Source: JAAYLU01 sp964458805
GTDB lineage: Bacteria; Synergistota; Synergistia; Synergistales; Aminobacteriaceae
NCBI GenBank assembly: GCA_964458805.1
Contig: CAYWKH010000001.1
Coordinates: forward strand, 34,605 to 98,604
Reading direction: 5' to 3'
DNA length: 64,000 nt
The notes under the pieces were generated by a model, which saw only the letters and a list, made by a program, of their open reading frames with translations, was not told the DNA's origin and did not search any database. Numbering within the stretch: position 1 is the first letter of the stretch; every line of letters begins with the position of its first letter. This document shows positions 17,858 to 29,659 of the stretch, piece by piece. A program made the position numbers and the translations under genes.

Positions 17858-18071
17858 TCTGGAGTCGTTGGGTTCCAAGCAGGGGATAGACAACAAGTAC
17901 GTTCTCACAGTCGCGGTGGCCGCAAGGGCAAGGGCCATCAGCGAGCAGAAGGGGCGCACCCTCGAGGATAACAACGAGAAGTTCATCTCCACCGCGCTGG
18001 AGGAGTTCGACCGCGAGGGGATCTTGCCCTCGCCCGACGAGGGTGCCGGGGATGTTGAACTGGAAGTCTGA
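17844..18071 (+). CDS. rpoZ: RNA polymerase omega subunit
   Basis: Assembly and stability factor of RNA polymerase. The 75-residue protein retains the omega core NKYVLTVAVAARARAI and the following acidic helix (EEFDREGIL). The ATG at 17844 overlaps the gmk end by 14 bases and is preceded by GGAGGGG. Identity rests on this core and on its place between gmk and coaBC. Confidence 0.88.
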   Translation: MKLYDLESLGSKQGIDNKYVLTVAVAARARAISEQKGRTLEDNNEKFISTALEEFDREGILPSPDEGAGDVELEV

Positions 18072-19260
18072 CAGAAAGATCGTCCTCGGGATAACCGGCG
18101 GCATCGCGGCCTACAAGAGCCCCGAGATAGTCCGCGCGCTCGTCAAGGCCGGGTGCGAGGTCGAGGTCGTTCTGACCGAGGGAGGGGAGAGGTTCGTAAG
18201 TCCGATGGTCCTGTCGACCCTGGCGGGCAGGCGGGCCTGGCGCGGGTGCGAGTTTTTGTCGGACGACTACGGCTGGAGGATACCCCACATAGCCCTGGCG
18301 GACTGGGCGGACGCGGTTGTCGTGGCCCCCTGCACCGCCGAGACCCTGGCCAACACCGTCCAGGGCAGGGGGAAGGAGCTGCTCGGTTCGATCCTTCTCG
18401 CGACCGGGGCCCCGGTGCTGCTCTGCCCTGCGATGAACGTGAACATGCTGAACAATGCGGCCACCGTTAATAACCTGGACACCCTCAGGTCGAGAGGGTA
18501 CCACGTGCTAGACCCGGACTCGGGCGACCTGGCGTGCGGATACGAGGGCAAGGGGCGGCTTCCCGCCCCCCATGTCATCCTGGAGGAGATGTGGCGCGCG
18601 ATATGCCCAGACAGGGGCCTGGAGGGCAAGAACGTCCTCGTAACGGCGGGGCCGACCCACGAGTACCTGGACCCGGTGCGCTTCATAAGCAACCCCAGCA
18701 GCGGCAAGATGGGACTGGCGGTGGCCAGGGCCGCGTGGTACAGGGGTGCCAGGGTAACGCTCGTGCTTGGTCCGACCGGGATCGCGGATCTGTCGGGCTT
18801 AGAGGTCGTGAGGGTGGTGTCGGCGCTTGAGATGAAGGACGCCGTCCTGTCGCGATCGACGGAGATGGACTACGTGGTCAAGGCGGCCGCGGTGGGGGAT
18901 TTTCGCCCCGTCGAGTTCTCGTCGGACAAGATAAAGCGGCGCGGGGCTGACACGATGAAGCTGGAGCTGGTGCAGAACCCCGACATCGCCGCCGCGCTCG
19001 GAGAGCGAAAGAGGGACGGGCAGGTGCTGATCGGCTTCGCGGCCGAGAGCAGCGACGTGCTGGCCAACGCGGCGGATAAGATCAGATCAAAGAGGCTGGA
19101 CTACATCGTTGCCAACGACATCGCGGCCCCGGGCTGCGGCTTTGGCGGCGACACGAACAGCGTGTGCGTGCTCGGAGCGGACGGCGGCTCCGCCTCGTTC
19201 TCCGGGACAAAGGATGAGGTCGCGGAGGGGATTTGGAACACGGTGCTCTCCGGACGGTGA
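18052..19260 (+). CDS. coaBC: Bifunctional phosphopantothenoylcysteine decarboxylase/synthetase CoaBC
   Basis: Two steps of coenzyme A synthesis in one chain. The N-terminal CoaC half has GITGGIAAYKSPEIV, the catalytic-histidine segment and PAMNVNM; the C-terminal CoaB half has TAGPTHEYLDPVRFISNPSSGKMG and the KKR-type KIKRR substrate loop. 402 residues. The start at ATG 18052 (or GTG 18043) lies within rpoZ. coaD, for the penultimate step, is at 29.2 kb. Confidence 0.95.
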   Translation: MLNWKSDRKIVLGITGGIAAYKSPEIVRALVKAGCEVEVVLTEGGERFVSPMVLSTLAGRRAWRGCEFLSDDYGWRIPHIALADWADAVVVAPCTAETLANTVQGRGKELLGSILLATGAPVLLCPAMNVNMLNNAATVNNLDTLRSRGYHVLDPDSGDLACGYEGKGRLPAPHVILEEMWRAICPDRGLEGKNVLVTAGPTHEYLDPVRFISNPSSGKMGLAVARAAWYRGARVTLVLGPTGIADLSGLEVVRVVSALEMKDAVLSRSTEMDYVVKAAAVGDFRPVEFSSDKIKRRGADTMKLELVQNPDIAAALGERKRDGQVLIGFAAESSDVLANAADKIRSKRLDYIVANDIAAPGCGFGGDTNSVCVLGADGGSASFSGTKDEVAEGIWNTVLSGR

Positions 19261-21071
19261 GGCTTTGCGAGGTCGTGGTCCCCGGCCCCTGGTGGCACGG
19301 GCTGACCTACTTGCTGGATGCGCCCGCCGTCGCCGGTGCCAGGGCCGTCGTGCCTCTGGGCGCCGGGGAGAGGATCGGCATCCTGGGCCGAATCTTTGAT
19401 GCCGACTCTCCCGGCGGGAGCGCGTACGTTATCAAGCCGGTGAAGACCGTGGTAGATTCCCTTCCCCTCCTTCCGACCCGCCTGTTGGAGCTGTTAGAGT
19501 GGGGGGGGAAGGTCTTTCTGTGCGGTACCGGGGAGATCCTGCGGACCGCCGTACCCTCGTCTCTCCTGGCCGCGGACGCTGACGCCGTCGCGCTGACCCC
19601 TCTACGGGCCGATCCGGGCGGCGAGTACCGGGAGGACTGCATCTACACGTGCAACCACATCGATCGGTGGAGCCGGTATTGCGAGCGCCTGGAGGAAAGC
19701 CGCGGGTTCATCGCCCTGTTCCCGGAGCAGAGCCTGGCGGCGGAGTTCTGGAGCTTCCTCCCGGATGAGATCGGGCGCGAGACGGTCCTGTGGCCGCCGC
19801 TTGGCGGAAAGAGGCTCCTCGCGGCCTGGCTTGCCGCGCGCAACGGAGGGGTCCGAGGGGTGGTCGGGGGGCCAGGTGCCGTGTTCGCGCCGCTGCAGCG
19901 AGTCGACACGATAATTGTCGATGAGGAGAGCAGCGGTGCGTACCGCGCGTACAAGAGGCCGTTCGTCAACTCGAGGACCCTAGCGGGCAGAAGGGCGCGG
20001 CTGGAGTCGGCGTCGCTCGTGCTCGCAGGGAGAGTGCCGTCCTCGCGGGTTTTTTTAAGAGGATCGCCCCGCTCGAAGGAGCGGCCGAGCGGATCGAGGC
20101 TGAGATTCGTGGATATCAGAGAGGGCTTCTCGGCCTCGTCTCTTGGAGTGGAGGGCGCAACTCCACTGACCAAGGCCCTTCTCTCCGGGACGGAGGAGTG
20201 CTTGGCGTCCGGCAGGACGGCCCTGTGGCTGCTGGACAGGAAGGGTTACGCGGGGGAGGTCGCCTGCGAGGAGTGCGGCAACGCCGTTCGCTGCGGCGTA
20301 TGCGGGTCGGCCATGGCCTGGGAGGATAGAAACGCGCGGCTGCGCTGTCCTGCCTGCGGGGCCGTTAAATCCCTTCCAGACCAGTGCCCGGTCTGCCGGG
20401 GATTGTTGCTGGTTGGCAAGCGACCGGGGCTGGAGGCGCTGTTGCCTGTGGCCGCCAGCATGGCCGGCGAAGGGCGGCACTCGTTTCTCGTCGACGACGC
20501 CAGGGCTACCGGGAAGAGAGCCCTGGGCGCGATGAGGGAGCAGCTCGCCCAGGGGGGAATCGTCGTGGGGACGCGGCGTGCTCTCTCCCTCTGCGACCAG
20601 GTCAGGGCGGGTTTTATAGCCTGGATCGACGTGGACGCCGAGCTGCGAAGCGTCGCGTACCAGGCGAGGTTCACGGTCTTCTCCATGGTGTGGGAGTCCC
20701 TCTGGCGCGGGAAGGATGGCGAGGACAGGGTCGTCCTCCTTCAGAGCAGGAGGCCCGGGTCGGGATGGCAGCGCGCCCTCAAGCTCGGGTGGGGCGCCTT
20801 CTGGCGGCAGGAGCTGAACGAGAGGAAGGAGCTAGGCCTCCCCCCCTTCGCATACCTGCTCGAGGTGAGGGCGGCCACCATGGCCCAGAAGGCCTCCATG
20901 ATACCGGGCTTCCAGGAGCGGGGGCTGTTCCCCATGGATCCCGGCGCGGACTCGTCCGCCTTCTGGGTTGCGTCCGGCTCGCTGACGCCTGCCAGGGAGG
21001 TCCTTGCGCCGTATTATTCAATAAAGTGCTCGGGGAGAGGATTTCCCGAGGTGAGTGTCTGGATCGATTGA
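19257..21071 (+). CDS. priA: PriA-like primosomal protein without a functional helicase core
   Basis: Placed where priA lies in Firmicutes (after coaBC). An N-terminal 3'BD-like domain (CEVVVPGPWWHGLTYLL) and eight zinc-binding cysteines in four CxxC pairs (CEECGN, CGVC, CPAC, CPVC) identify PriA. The helicase core is degenerate: where GVTGSGKTEVY is expected there is no P-loop, and the DEEH box reads DEES (IIVDEESSGAYRAYKRP). At 604 residues it is over 100 shorter than Escherichia coli PriA. Actinobacterial PriA is a known ATPase-dead precedent. It probably loads primosome partners without unwinding. GTG at 19257 overlaps the coaBC stop. Confidence 0.82.
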   Translation: MRLCEVVVPGPWWHGLTYLLDAPAVAGARAVVPLGAGERIGILGRIFDADSPGGSAYVIKPVKTVVDSLPLLPTRLLELLEWGGKVFLCGTGEILRTAVPSSLLAADADAVALTPLRADPGGEYREDCIYTCNHIDRWSRYCERLEESRGFIALFPEQSLAAEFWSFLPDEIGRETVLWPPLGGKRLLAAWLAARNGGVRGVVGGPGAVFAPLQRVDTIIVDEESSGAYRAYKRPFVNSRTLAGRRARLESASLVLAGRVPSSRVFLRGSPRSKERPSGSRLRFVDIREGFSASSLGVEGATPLTKALLSGTEECLASGRTALWLLDRKGYAGEVACEECGNAVRCGVCGSAMAWEDRNARLRCPACGAVKSLPDQCPVCRGLLLVGKRPGLEALLPVAASMAGEGRHSFLVDDARATGKRALGAMREQLAQGGIVVGTRRALSLCDQVRAGFIAWIDVDAELRSVAYQARFTVFSMVWESLWRGKDGEDRVVLLQSRRPGSGWQRALKLGWGAFWRQELNERKELGLPPFAYLLEVRAATMAQKASMIPGFQERGLFPMDPGADSSAFWVASGSLTPAREVLAPYYSIKCSGRGFPEVSVWID

Positions 21072-21094
21072 GTTCCATCGGGGAGGAAGAGGCA

Positions 21095-22411
21095 ATGCCG
21101 GTAGTATCGATAGTGGGTAGGCCCAACGTAGGAAAGTCGTCCCTGTTCAACCGCCTTCTCGGGAGGCGCGAGGCTATAGTCGACGACATGCCCGGCGTGA
21201 CCAGGGATCGCTTGTACGGAGAGGTCGAGTGGAAGGACAAGAAGTTTTTCATCGTCGATACAGGCGGATTCCTCGCGAGGGATGAGAACGAGTTTGTCAA
21301 TGGGATGCGGTTCCAGATTAGACAGGCGATCGACGAGAGCGACCTGGTGCTGTTCGTGATCGACGGGCGGGAGGGGCCCACGTGGATGGACGAGGACGTG
21401 GCCGAGATCCTGCGCCGGTCCGGGAAACCCGTCATCGTCGTGGCCAACAAGATCGACGACGGAGTCCACGAGGACCTGGTGTTACAGTCCTACTCCCTTG
21501 GGTTTCCTGATGTCATAGGTGTGAGCGCAGAGCACAAGAGGTACATCTACGACCTGCAGGAGGCGATCGTATCCAGGCTTCAGCACGGGGAGGAGGAGGA
21601 CGGCCTCCAGGACGCCGTCCGCGTGGCCATAGTCGGGCGTCCGAACGTCGGTAAGTCAAGCCTGCTGAACCGCTTCGCCGGGGAGGAGAGAGCCCTGGTA
21701 AGCGATATACCCGGCACCACCCGAGACGCGATCGACACGATCGTTACCATCGACGGAAGGACCTTCAACTTCGTGGACACCGCGGGGATACGCAGGAAGA
21801 GCCGCGTGGAGGGGGACATAGAGTACTACTCCTTCGTGAGGGCGCTCCAGGCCGTCGACCGCAGCGACATAGTCCTGCTCGTGATGGATTCGCGGGAGCC
21901 CTTCACCGACCAGGACAAGAAGCTGGCGGCCCTGGTGATCGAGCGCGGTAAGGGGGTGGTCCCGGTGCTGAACAAGTGGGACCTGCTGGGCAGCGACCCG
22001 AAGCTCGGCGACACCATGAAGAAGAAATTCGCCGACGAGATGGTCTTCATAAAACATGCTCCGATCCTGTTCGTCTCGGCCCTGACCGGCAGAGGATTGA
22101 ACAAGATGGCCGGGGTGATTCTCGGGGTCCGGGAGAACCGGGGGAGGAGGATAGCCACAACCCAGCTTAACCGCATGCTCCGCGACATACTTGCCTTCGA
22201 TACCCTCCCGACGGACCGGAAGGGAAGGGCGTTGAAGCTGTTCTACTGCACGCAGGCGGGAGTAAACCCGCCGTCGTTCGTCTTCTTCGTAAACAGCTCC
22301 GACCTCGCCACGAAGGCCTTTGCGAACCACATCGAGAAGGAGATCAGGGGGCTTGGCGACTTTTCGGGCACTCCTATACGCATTTTCTGGCGAAATAGGG
22401 CCTCGGATTGA
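21095..22411 (+). CDS. der: Ribosome biogenesis GTPase Der (EngA)
   Basis: Tandem-G-domain GTPase for 50S assembly. Both P-loops are intact (GRPNVGKSSLFN near residue 8 and GRPNVGKSSLLN near residue 180), with DTGGF and DTAGIRRKSR switch regions and a C-terminal KH-like domain (TQAGVNPPSFVFFVNSS). 438 residues, start at ATG 21095 after GGGGAGGAAGAGG. It ends the long rightward housekeeping run. Confidence 0.97.
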   Translation: MPVVSIVGRPNVGKSSLFNRLLGRREAIVDDMPGVTRDRLYGEVEWKDKKFFIVDTGGFLARDENEFVNGMRFQIRQAIDESDLVLFVIDGREGPTWMDEDVAEILRRSGKPVIVVANKIDDGVHEDLVLQSYSLGFPDVIGVSAEHKRYIYDLQEAIVSRLQHGEEEDGLQDAVRVAIVGRPNVGKSSLLNRFAGEERALVSDIPGTTRDAIDTIVTIDGRTFNFVDTAGIRRKSRVEGDIEYYSFVRALQAVDRSDIVLLVMDSREPFTDQDKKLAALVIERGKGVVPVLNKWDLLGSDPKLGDTMKKKFADEMVFIKHAPILFVSALTGRGLNKMAGVILGVRENRGRRIATTQLNRMLRDILAFDTLPTDRKGRALKLFYCTQAGVNPPSFVFFVNSSDLATKAFANHIEKEIRGLGDFSGTPIRIFWRNRASD

Positions 22412-22420
22412 AGATTTCGC

Positions 22421-22449
22421 TTGACCAGGACTGCAATTGCTGGTAATAA
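22421..22449 (+). promoter_or_regulatory. Candidate promoter for hup
   Basis: TTGACC and TAATAA with a 17-base spacer, just past the der stop. The leader to the HU start would be about 90 bases. Confidence 0.5.
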
Positions 22450-22547
22450 TAAGCCGCTTGCCCGGCACGGGGCGACGCGGTTTTGTATAGATGCACTGGG
22501 TGGAACGTTGAGTATTTCATATCTTATTTTTAAGGAGGTTGTATAAG

Positions 22548-22823
22548 GTGACCAAGGCGGAGCTCATAACGGAAGTGGCCAAGGCGACGGGTCTCAACAA
22601 GAAGGAGTCGGCGGCGGCGGTGGTGGCGGTCTTCGGAGCTATAGAAACCGCTCTGGAGAAGGGCGACAAGATCCAGCTCGTCGGTTTCGGGACCTTCGAG
22701 GTCAGGGAGAGGGCGGCGCGCGAGGGGCGCAATCCGCAGGATCCCAAGAAGGTCATCAAGATTCCCGCAAAGAAGATTCCGGTCTTCCGCCCGGGCAAGG
22801 CGCTGAAGGACAGGGTGGAGTAG
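22548..22823 (+). CDS. hup: HU-family DNA-binding protein
   Basis: Nucleoid protein that bends DNA. The 91 residues match HU throughout: TKAELITEVAKATGLNKKES, the dimer core, GFGTFEVRERAAREGRNPQ at the arm, and a basic end. The GTG at 22548 is chosen because AAGGAGG lies nine bases before and HU proteins begin (M/V)TKAEL. It has its own promoter and terminator, so it is likely a monocistronic, highly expressed gene. Confidence 0.96.
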   Translation: MTKAELITEVAKATGLNKKESAAAVVAVFGAIETALEKGDKIQLVGFGTFEVRERAAREGRNPQDPKKVIKIPAKKIPVFRPGKALKDRVE

Positions 22824-22854
22824 GATTACCTCCCGGTCCTGTTTTTTTGTCCGG

Positions 22855-22886
22855 CCCCTTCCCGCATCGACGGGAGGGGGTTTTTT
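22855..22886 (+). terminator. Rho-independent terminator after hup
   Basis: CCCCTTCCCG/CGGGAGGGGG with a six-base loop followed by six T. A weaker ACAGG/CCTGT hairpin with seven T lies just before it (22810-22848), so there may be two stops in tandem. Confidence 0.8.
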
Positions 22887-23690
22887 CTATCCCGCGCACA
22901 CTCGAAGCGCCAGCCACTGGGCCGCGGTCAGCTCCTCGGCGCGCGCCTTTTCGCCCACGCCGGCCCGACGAAAGAACTCGCTCCAATCGGCGGAGGGGTA
23001 GTGCAGCCGCAGGTTGTTGATCAGCATCTTCCTCCTCATCGCAAACCCCGTCCGCAGCATGCCTCTCCACAGGGGGTCGTTCGGCAGATCCCGGTTTTGG
23101 CCGGAGAGGCGGACCTCGAGCAGCGCCGACGATACCGCCGGGGAGGGCCTGAAGGACCCCGCCGACACGTGCCGTACGATCGAGGCGCTACCCATCAATT
23201 CAATCGTGACCCCAAGGGGAAAGCGCCCCTTTGTGCACGGCGGGGCGATTATCCGCTCCGCCGCCTCCCTCTGGACCATCAGCAGGAAGTAGTCGGCCCC
23301 GCCTCCGGGGAGCTGTTCCAGCAGTCTCCATACGAGCGGTGTCGTTATGTTGTAGGGGATGTTGGCCACGACTTTGGAGGGAGGTGGCACGAGGTTGGTG
23401 TAGTCGATCGCCAGTGCGTCTCCCCAGAGGAGCGCGAGCCTGTCCGGGTACATGCCGGTCAGGTCGGACAGGAAGGGGGACAGCCCGCGGTCGATCTCCA
23501 CCGAGAAGAGGTGCGCGCAGCCCGCGGCCGCCAGTTCCCTGGTCAGCACGCCCTGTCCGGCGCCTATCTCCAGGACCGAGTCGTCCTCCTTGATGTCCGC
23601 CCGCTCCACTATGTGGCGCAGGATGTTCCTGTCCACTAGGAAGTTCTGCCCGATGCTCTTTTTCGCTCGAAAAACCGAATGCCTTGTCAT
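22887..23690 (-). CDS. rsmA: 16S rRNA dimethyladenosine transferase RsmA (KsgA)
   Basis: Dimethylates A1518/A1519 of 16S rRNA. SIGQNFLVDRN near the start, the SAM motif LEIGAGQGVLT, the catalytic NIPYN motif near residue 110 and MRRKMLINNL near the C-terminus are all present. 267 residues. It lies 66 bases after nifJ on the same strand, beyond a strong terminator, so its promoter must be within or after that hairpin, or it depends on read-through. Confidence 0.94.
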   Translation of the reverse strand: MTRHSVFRAKKSIGQNFLVDRNILRHIVERADIKEDDSVLEIGAGQGVLTRELAAAGCAHLFSVEIDRGLSPFLSDLTGMYPDRLALLWGDALAIDYTNLVPPPSKVVANIPYNITTPLVWRLLEQLPGGGADYFLLMVQREAAERIIAPPCTKGRFPLGVTIELMGSASIVRHVSAGSFRPSPAVSSALLEVRLSGQNRDLPNDPLWRGMLRTGFAMRRKMLINNLRLHYPSADWSEFFRRAGVGEKARAEELTAAQWLALRVCAG

Positions 23691-23712
23691 GCAAGGTCAA
23701 CGCCGGAGGCTG

Positions 23713-23745
23713 AAAAAAGAGGAGAGGGGTCTCCCCCTCTCCTCT
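23713..23745 (-). terminator. Rho-independent terminator after nifJ
   Basis: On the minus strand AGAGGAGAGGGG pairs perfectly with CCCCTCTCCTCT around GAGA, followed by six T. This is the strongest terminator in the window, fitting an abundant upstream transcript. Confidence 0.88.
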
Positions 23746-23755
23746 ACCTGGCGCC

Positions 23756-27286
<3,531 letters not shown>

Positions 27287-27566
27287 TGAAGTACCCCCTC
27301 TTGATTTTCAGGAGGCCCTGTTAGGACGCTCCTGTTTTATTATTCACAATCTCCGTCGCCGATACTTCCCCTCTTCGGCTGCGTCATGGAAAACGGAGGG
27401 CGGGCAAGCGGCCGTCATCTTGAATCCGGGGAGAGACTCTCCTATTTTACAACAAGATCCAGGTTTTGCATTATGTATAATTCTCATTTCCGAAAAATAC
27501 CGCCGAAAAAGAGTTTTATTATCCAGGAGAGCGCCCCCGCGCTCCGACGTTCGCAAGCGGATCATT
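27287..27566. other. Intergenic region between nifJ and trmB
   Basis: About 350 bases lie between the divergent nifJ and trmB. Apart from the trmB promoter and an 18-base Rex-like site close to nifJ, it is AT-richer than its surroundings (27440-27530 especially), with a TATAAT on the plus strand at 27476 lacking a good -35. No RNA gene or convincing small ORF was found, and no clear nifJ promoter. Confidence 0.6.
27332..27349. promoter_or_regulatory. Possible Rex-type redox operator upstream of nifJ
   Basis: The 18 bases CTGTTTTATTATTCACAA match the Rex consensus TTGTGAANNNNTTCACAA at one perfect half (TTCACAA) but poorly at the other (CTGTTTT). It lies 46 bases before the nifJ start. Rex controls fermentation genes by NADH/NAD+ in many anaerobes; no rex gene is in the window. 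Confidence 0.32.
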
Positions 27567-27595
27567 TTGGCGGCCGGAGCCGAGCCTGTTATAAT
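27567..27595 (+). promoter_or_regulatory. Promoter for trmB-rsmD-coaD
   Basis: TTGGCG and a perfect TATAAT with a 17-base spacer. The predicted start is about base 27602, which excludes the GTG at 27601 as the trmB start. Confidence 0.55.
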
Positions 27596-27639
27596 CATCC
27601 GTGTTCATTCAGGCTAGCAGGCGAGGAGCGAAGGTTAGC

Positions 27640-28602
27640 GTGACCAACATGCGGGATATACTGGTTTTGCCGGAGAAGACGGGGCTGCCCCTTGATCTCC
27701 GACGGGGGGCGGGCGGGAGTCGCGTGTTTTTCGAGATCGGCTTCGGCAACGGGGAGTACATCGTCCACCTAGCCGGGGAGGACCCGAATTCGCGGTTCTG
27801 GGGGATCGAGATGTCCCGCTCATGTGTTCTGCGGGCGGTCAGAAGAACCGTGAGGGCGGGGGCGGAGAACGTCGCGCTCATGTGCGGGGACGCGCGGTTC
27901 ATCCTCAGGGAGTGCGTGACGCCGTGCTCCGTCGACGGCATCTACATGAACTTTCCATGTCCGTGGCCAAAGAAGAGGCACTCGAAGAAGAGGCTGTCCG
28001 GGGACGGCTTCCCGTCCGAGATAGCGCGCGCCCTGAAACCGGGGGCATTCTTCGAGCTGATGACGGACGAGGAGTGGTTTGCGCTGGAGGTGCGGGAGGC
28101 CTTCGAGTCGGAGGGCTCCTTCTCGGCCGCGGAGTGGGTCGAGAACCCTCCGCGCCATGCCACCACCAAGTACGAGAGAAAATGGACGGAGATGGGCAAG
28201 AGCCTGTTTCTGGTCAGGCTTGTCAGGAGGGAGGGGGCGGACGCCGCCCCCCCGCGCGCGAGGGAGGTTGAAGAGGTGCACATCCGGGTTCCGGGAAGGG
28301 GGGCGCTGGCTCCCCTGCTCCAGGGGTTGTACGGATCGGGGGGCAGGGACGGGGCCTCCATGTGGGTGTTCAAGAAGTGCTACTCGTCGGACGACGGCAG
28401 GGAGCACCTGCTCGAAGTCGTGGCCACCGACGAGGGGTTCGAGCAGAAGTTCTTCCTGCTGGCGGTGGAGCGCGAGGAGGACGCGCTGGTGAAGATGGCT
28501 CCCCACTCATCCCCCTTCCTTACATCCGCTGTGAAAGGAGCGGCGGAGGGGGTGGCCTCCGCCATAGAGTCTCACCGGCCGGAGAGAAGTTGCAGCCCAT
28601 GA
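27640..28602 (+). CDS. trmB: tRNA (guanine-N7)-methyltransferase TrmB, with C-terminal extension
   Basis: Methylates G46 of tRNA. The SAM fold is clear (FFEIGFGNGEYIVHLA, then WGIEMSR), and the tRNA/catalytic loop reads NFPCPWPKKRHSKKRL. In the family this is FPDPW, and the Asp (D144 in Escherichia coli) is needed for activity; here it is Cys (codon TGT). After TTKYERKWTEMGKSLFLV, where short TrmB ends, about 115 residues follow, as in the extended Aquifex/Thermotoga-type proteins. GTG 27640 has AGGAG upstream; ATG 27649 is possible. Confidence 0.85.
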   Translation: MTNMRDILVLPEKTGLPLDLRRGAGGSRVFFEIGFGNGEYIVHLAGEDPNSRFWGIEMSRSCVLRAVRRTVRAGAENVALMCGDARFILRECVTPCSVDGIYMNFPCPWPKKRHSKKRLSGDGFPSEIARALKPGAFFELMTDEEWFALEVREAFESEGSFSAAEWVENPPRHATTKYERKWTEMGKSLFLVRLVRREGADAAPPRAREVEEVHIRVPGRGALAPLLQGLYGSGGRDGASMWVFKKCYSSDDGREHLLEVVATDEGFEQKFFLLAVEREEDALVKMAPHSSPFLTSAVKGAAEGVASAIESHRPERSCSP

Positions 28603-29156
28603 GCAGGGGCGCGGGAGAGGCGGGGAAGAAGGAGGCGCGCCCTACGTCCGGCATCGTGATGGGGGCCCTGTTCAACATTCTCGGCGACCTGCGCGGCCGC
28701 TCGTTCCTCGACCTCTTCTCCGGGACGGGGAGGGTGGCGGCGCGGGCGCTCGATCTCGGAGCTTCGCCCGTCTACGCGGTGGAGTCGATCCGTGCCCGCT
28801 CTGACAGGATCAGGGCGATGCGGGACTGGGGGCCGTCCTTCAACCTCGTCGCGATGGACGCGAGGCGCGCCCTCTCCATGTTCAGGAGGCGGGGCGCGAG
28901 GTTCGACGTGGTCTTCGCCGACCCGCCTTACGGCGCCGGGTGGCCTGCTGTCCTGGGGGAGCTTCTCTTCACCCCCGGCGGCGGCGTCGTGGAGAGGGGC
29001 GGGGTGGTGGCGGTCGAGCACTCGACCAGGGAGGAGGTCCTATGCGGATCGGCATGCGTCCTCCTCGACAGCCGAAGCTACGGCGACACGGCCCTGTCCT
29101 TCCTGGGCCCCGCGGCGGCCGGCGAGGCCCTCGAGAGAGGAGACGATGGAGAGTGA
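28599..29156 (+). CDS. rsmD: RsmD-like 16S rRNA (guanine-N2)-methyltransferase
   Basis: RsmD methylates G966 of 16S rRNA. RPTSGIVMGALFNIL, FLDLFSGTGRVAARAL and the catalytic ADPPYGAGW (D-PPY) motif support the call. At 185 residues it is slightly short: the usual MRIIAGxxRGRRL beginning is missing and the ATG overlaps the trmB stop as ATGA. Either the N-terminus is truly trimmed or a non-standard start lies within trmB. It overlaps coaD by four bases, and rsmD-coaD is a conserved pair. Confidence 0.85.
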   Translation: MSRGAGEAGKKEARPTSGIVMGALFNILGDLRGRSFLDLFSGTGRVAARALDLGASPVYAVESIRARSDRIRAMRDWGPSFNLVAMDARRALSMFRRRGARFDVVFADPPYGAGWPAVLGELLFTPGGGVVERGGVVAVEHSTREEVLCGSACVLLDSRSYGDTALSFLGPAAAGEALERGDDGE

Positions 29157-29659
29157 AGGGAAGCATAACCGCCGTATACCCCGGATCGTTCGACCCGATC
29201 ACGAACGGGCACATCTACATAGCGGAGCGAGCCGCGGCACTGTTCGACGAGGTCGTAGTGAGCGTCCTGCTCAACCCCCAGAAGAAGGCGGCCTTCTCGG
29301 TGGACGAGCGCAAGGCGATGGCCAGGGAGGCCCTGAGTCATCTGAACAACGTCAAGGTCGGCGCCTTCTCCGGGCTTCTGGTCGACTTTCTCAGGCAGGA
29401 GAGGAGCAGGATCATAATCCGGGGGCTAAGGGCTCTGTCCGACTTCGAGTACGAGTTCCAGCTCGCCCTCATGAACCGTCAGCTCGCCCCGGACATCGAG
29501 ACCCTGTTCATAGTCACCGAGGCCAGGTACTCGTACCTGTCGAGCAACGCGGTCAAGGAGATATACCAGTTTGGCGGGGCGGTGCACGAGATGGTCCCGC
29601 CAGGGGTGTACAGGCGCCTCAGGGAGCGCTTCCCTCTGCCGCACACCCTCGCCCCGTGA
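29153..29659 (+). CDS. coaD: Phosphopantetheine adenylyltransferase
   Basis: Fourth step of CoA synthesis from pantothenate. The nucleotidyltransferase motif AVYPGSFDPITNGHIYIAER is at residues 7-26, with RGLRALSDFEYEFQLALMNR and SSNAVKEIYQFGG further on. The start is GTG at 29153, since homology begins within six residues of the TxYPGSFDP strand. 168 residues. Its last 41 bases overlap the 3' end of the convergent tmcAL. Confidence 0.95.
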   Translation: MKGSITAVYPGSFDPITNGHIYIAERAAALFDEVVVSVLLNPQKKAAFSVDERKAMAREALSHLNNVKVGAFSGLLVDFLRQERSRIIIRGLRALSDFEYEFQLALMNRQLAPDIETLFIVTEARYSYLSSNAVKEIYQFGGAVHEMVPPGVYRRLRERFPLPHTLAP

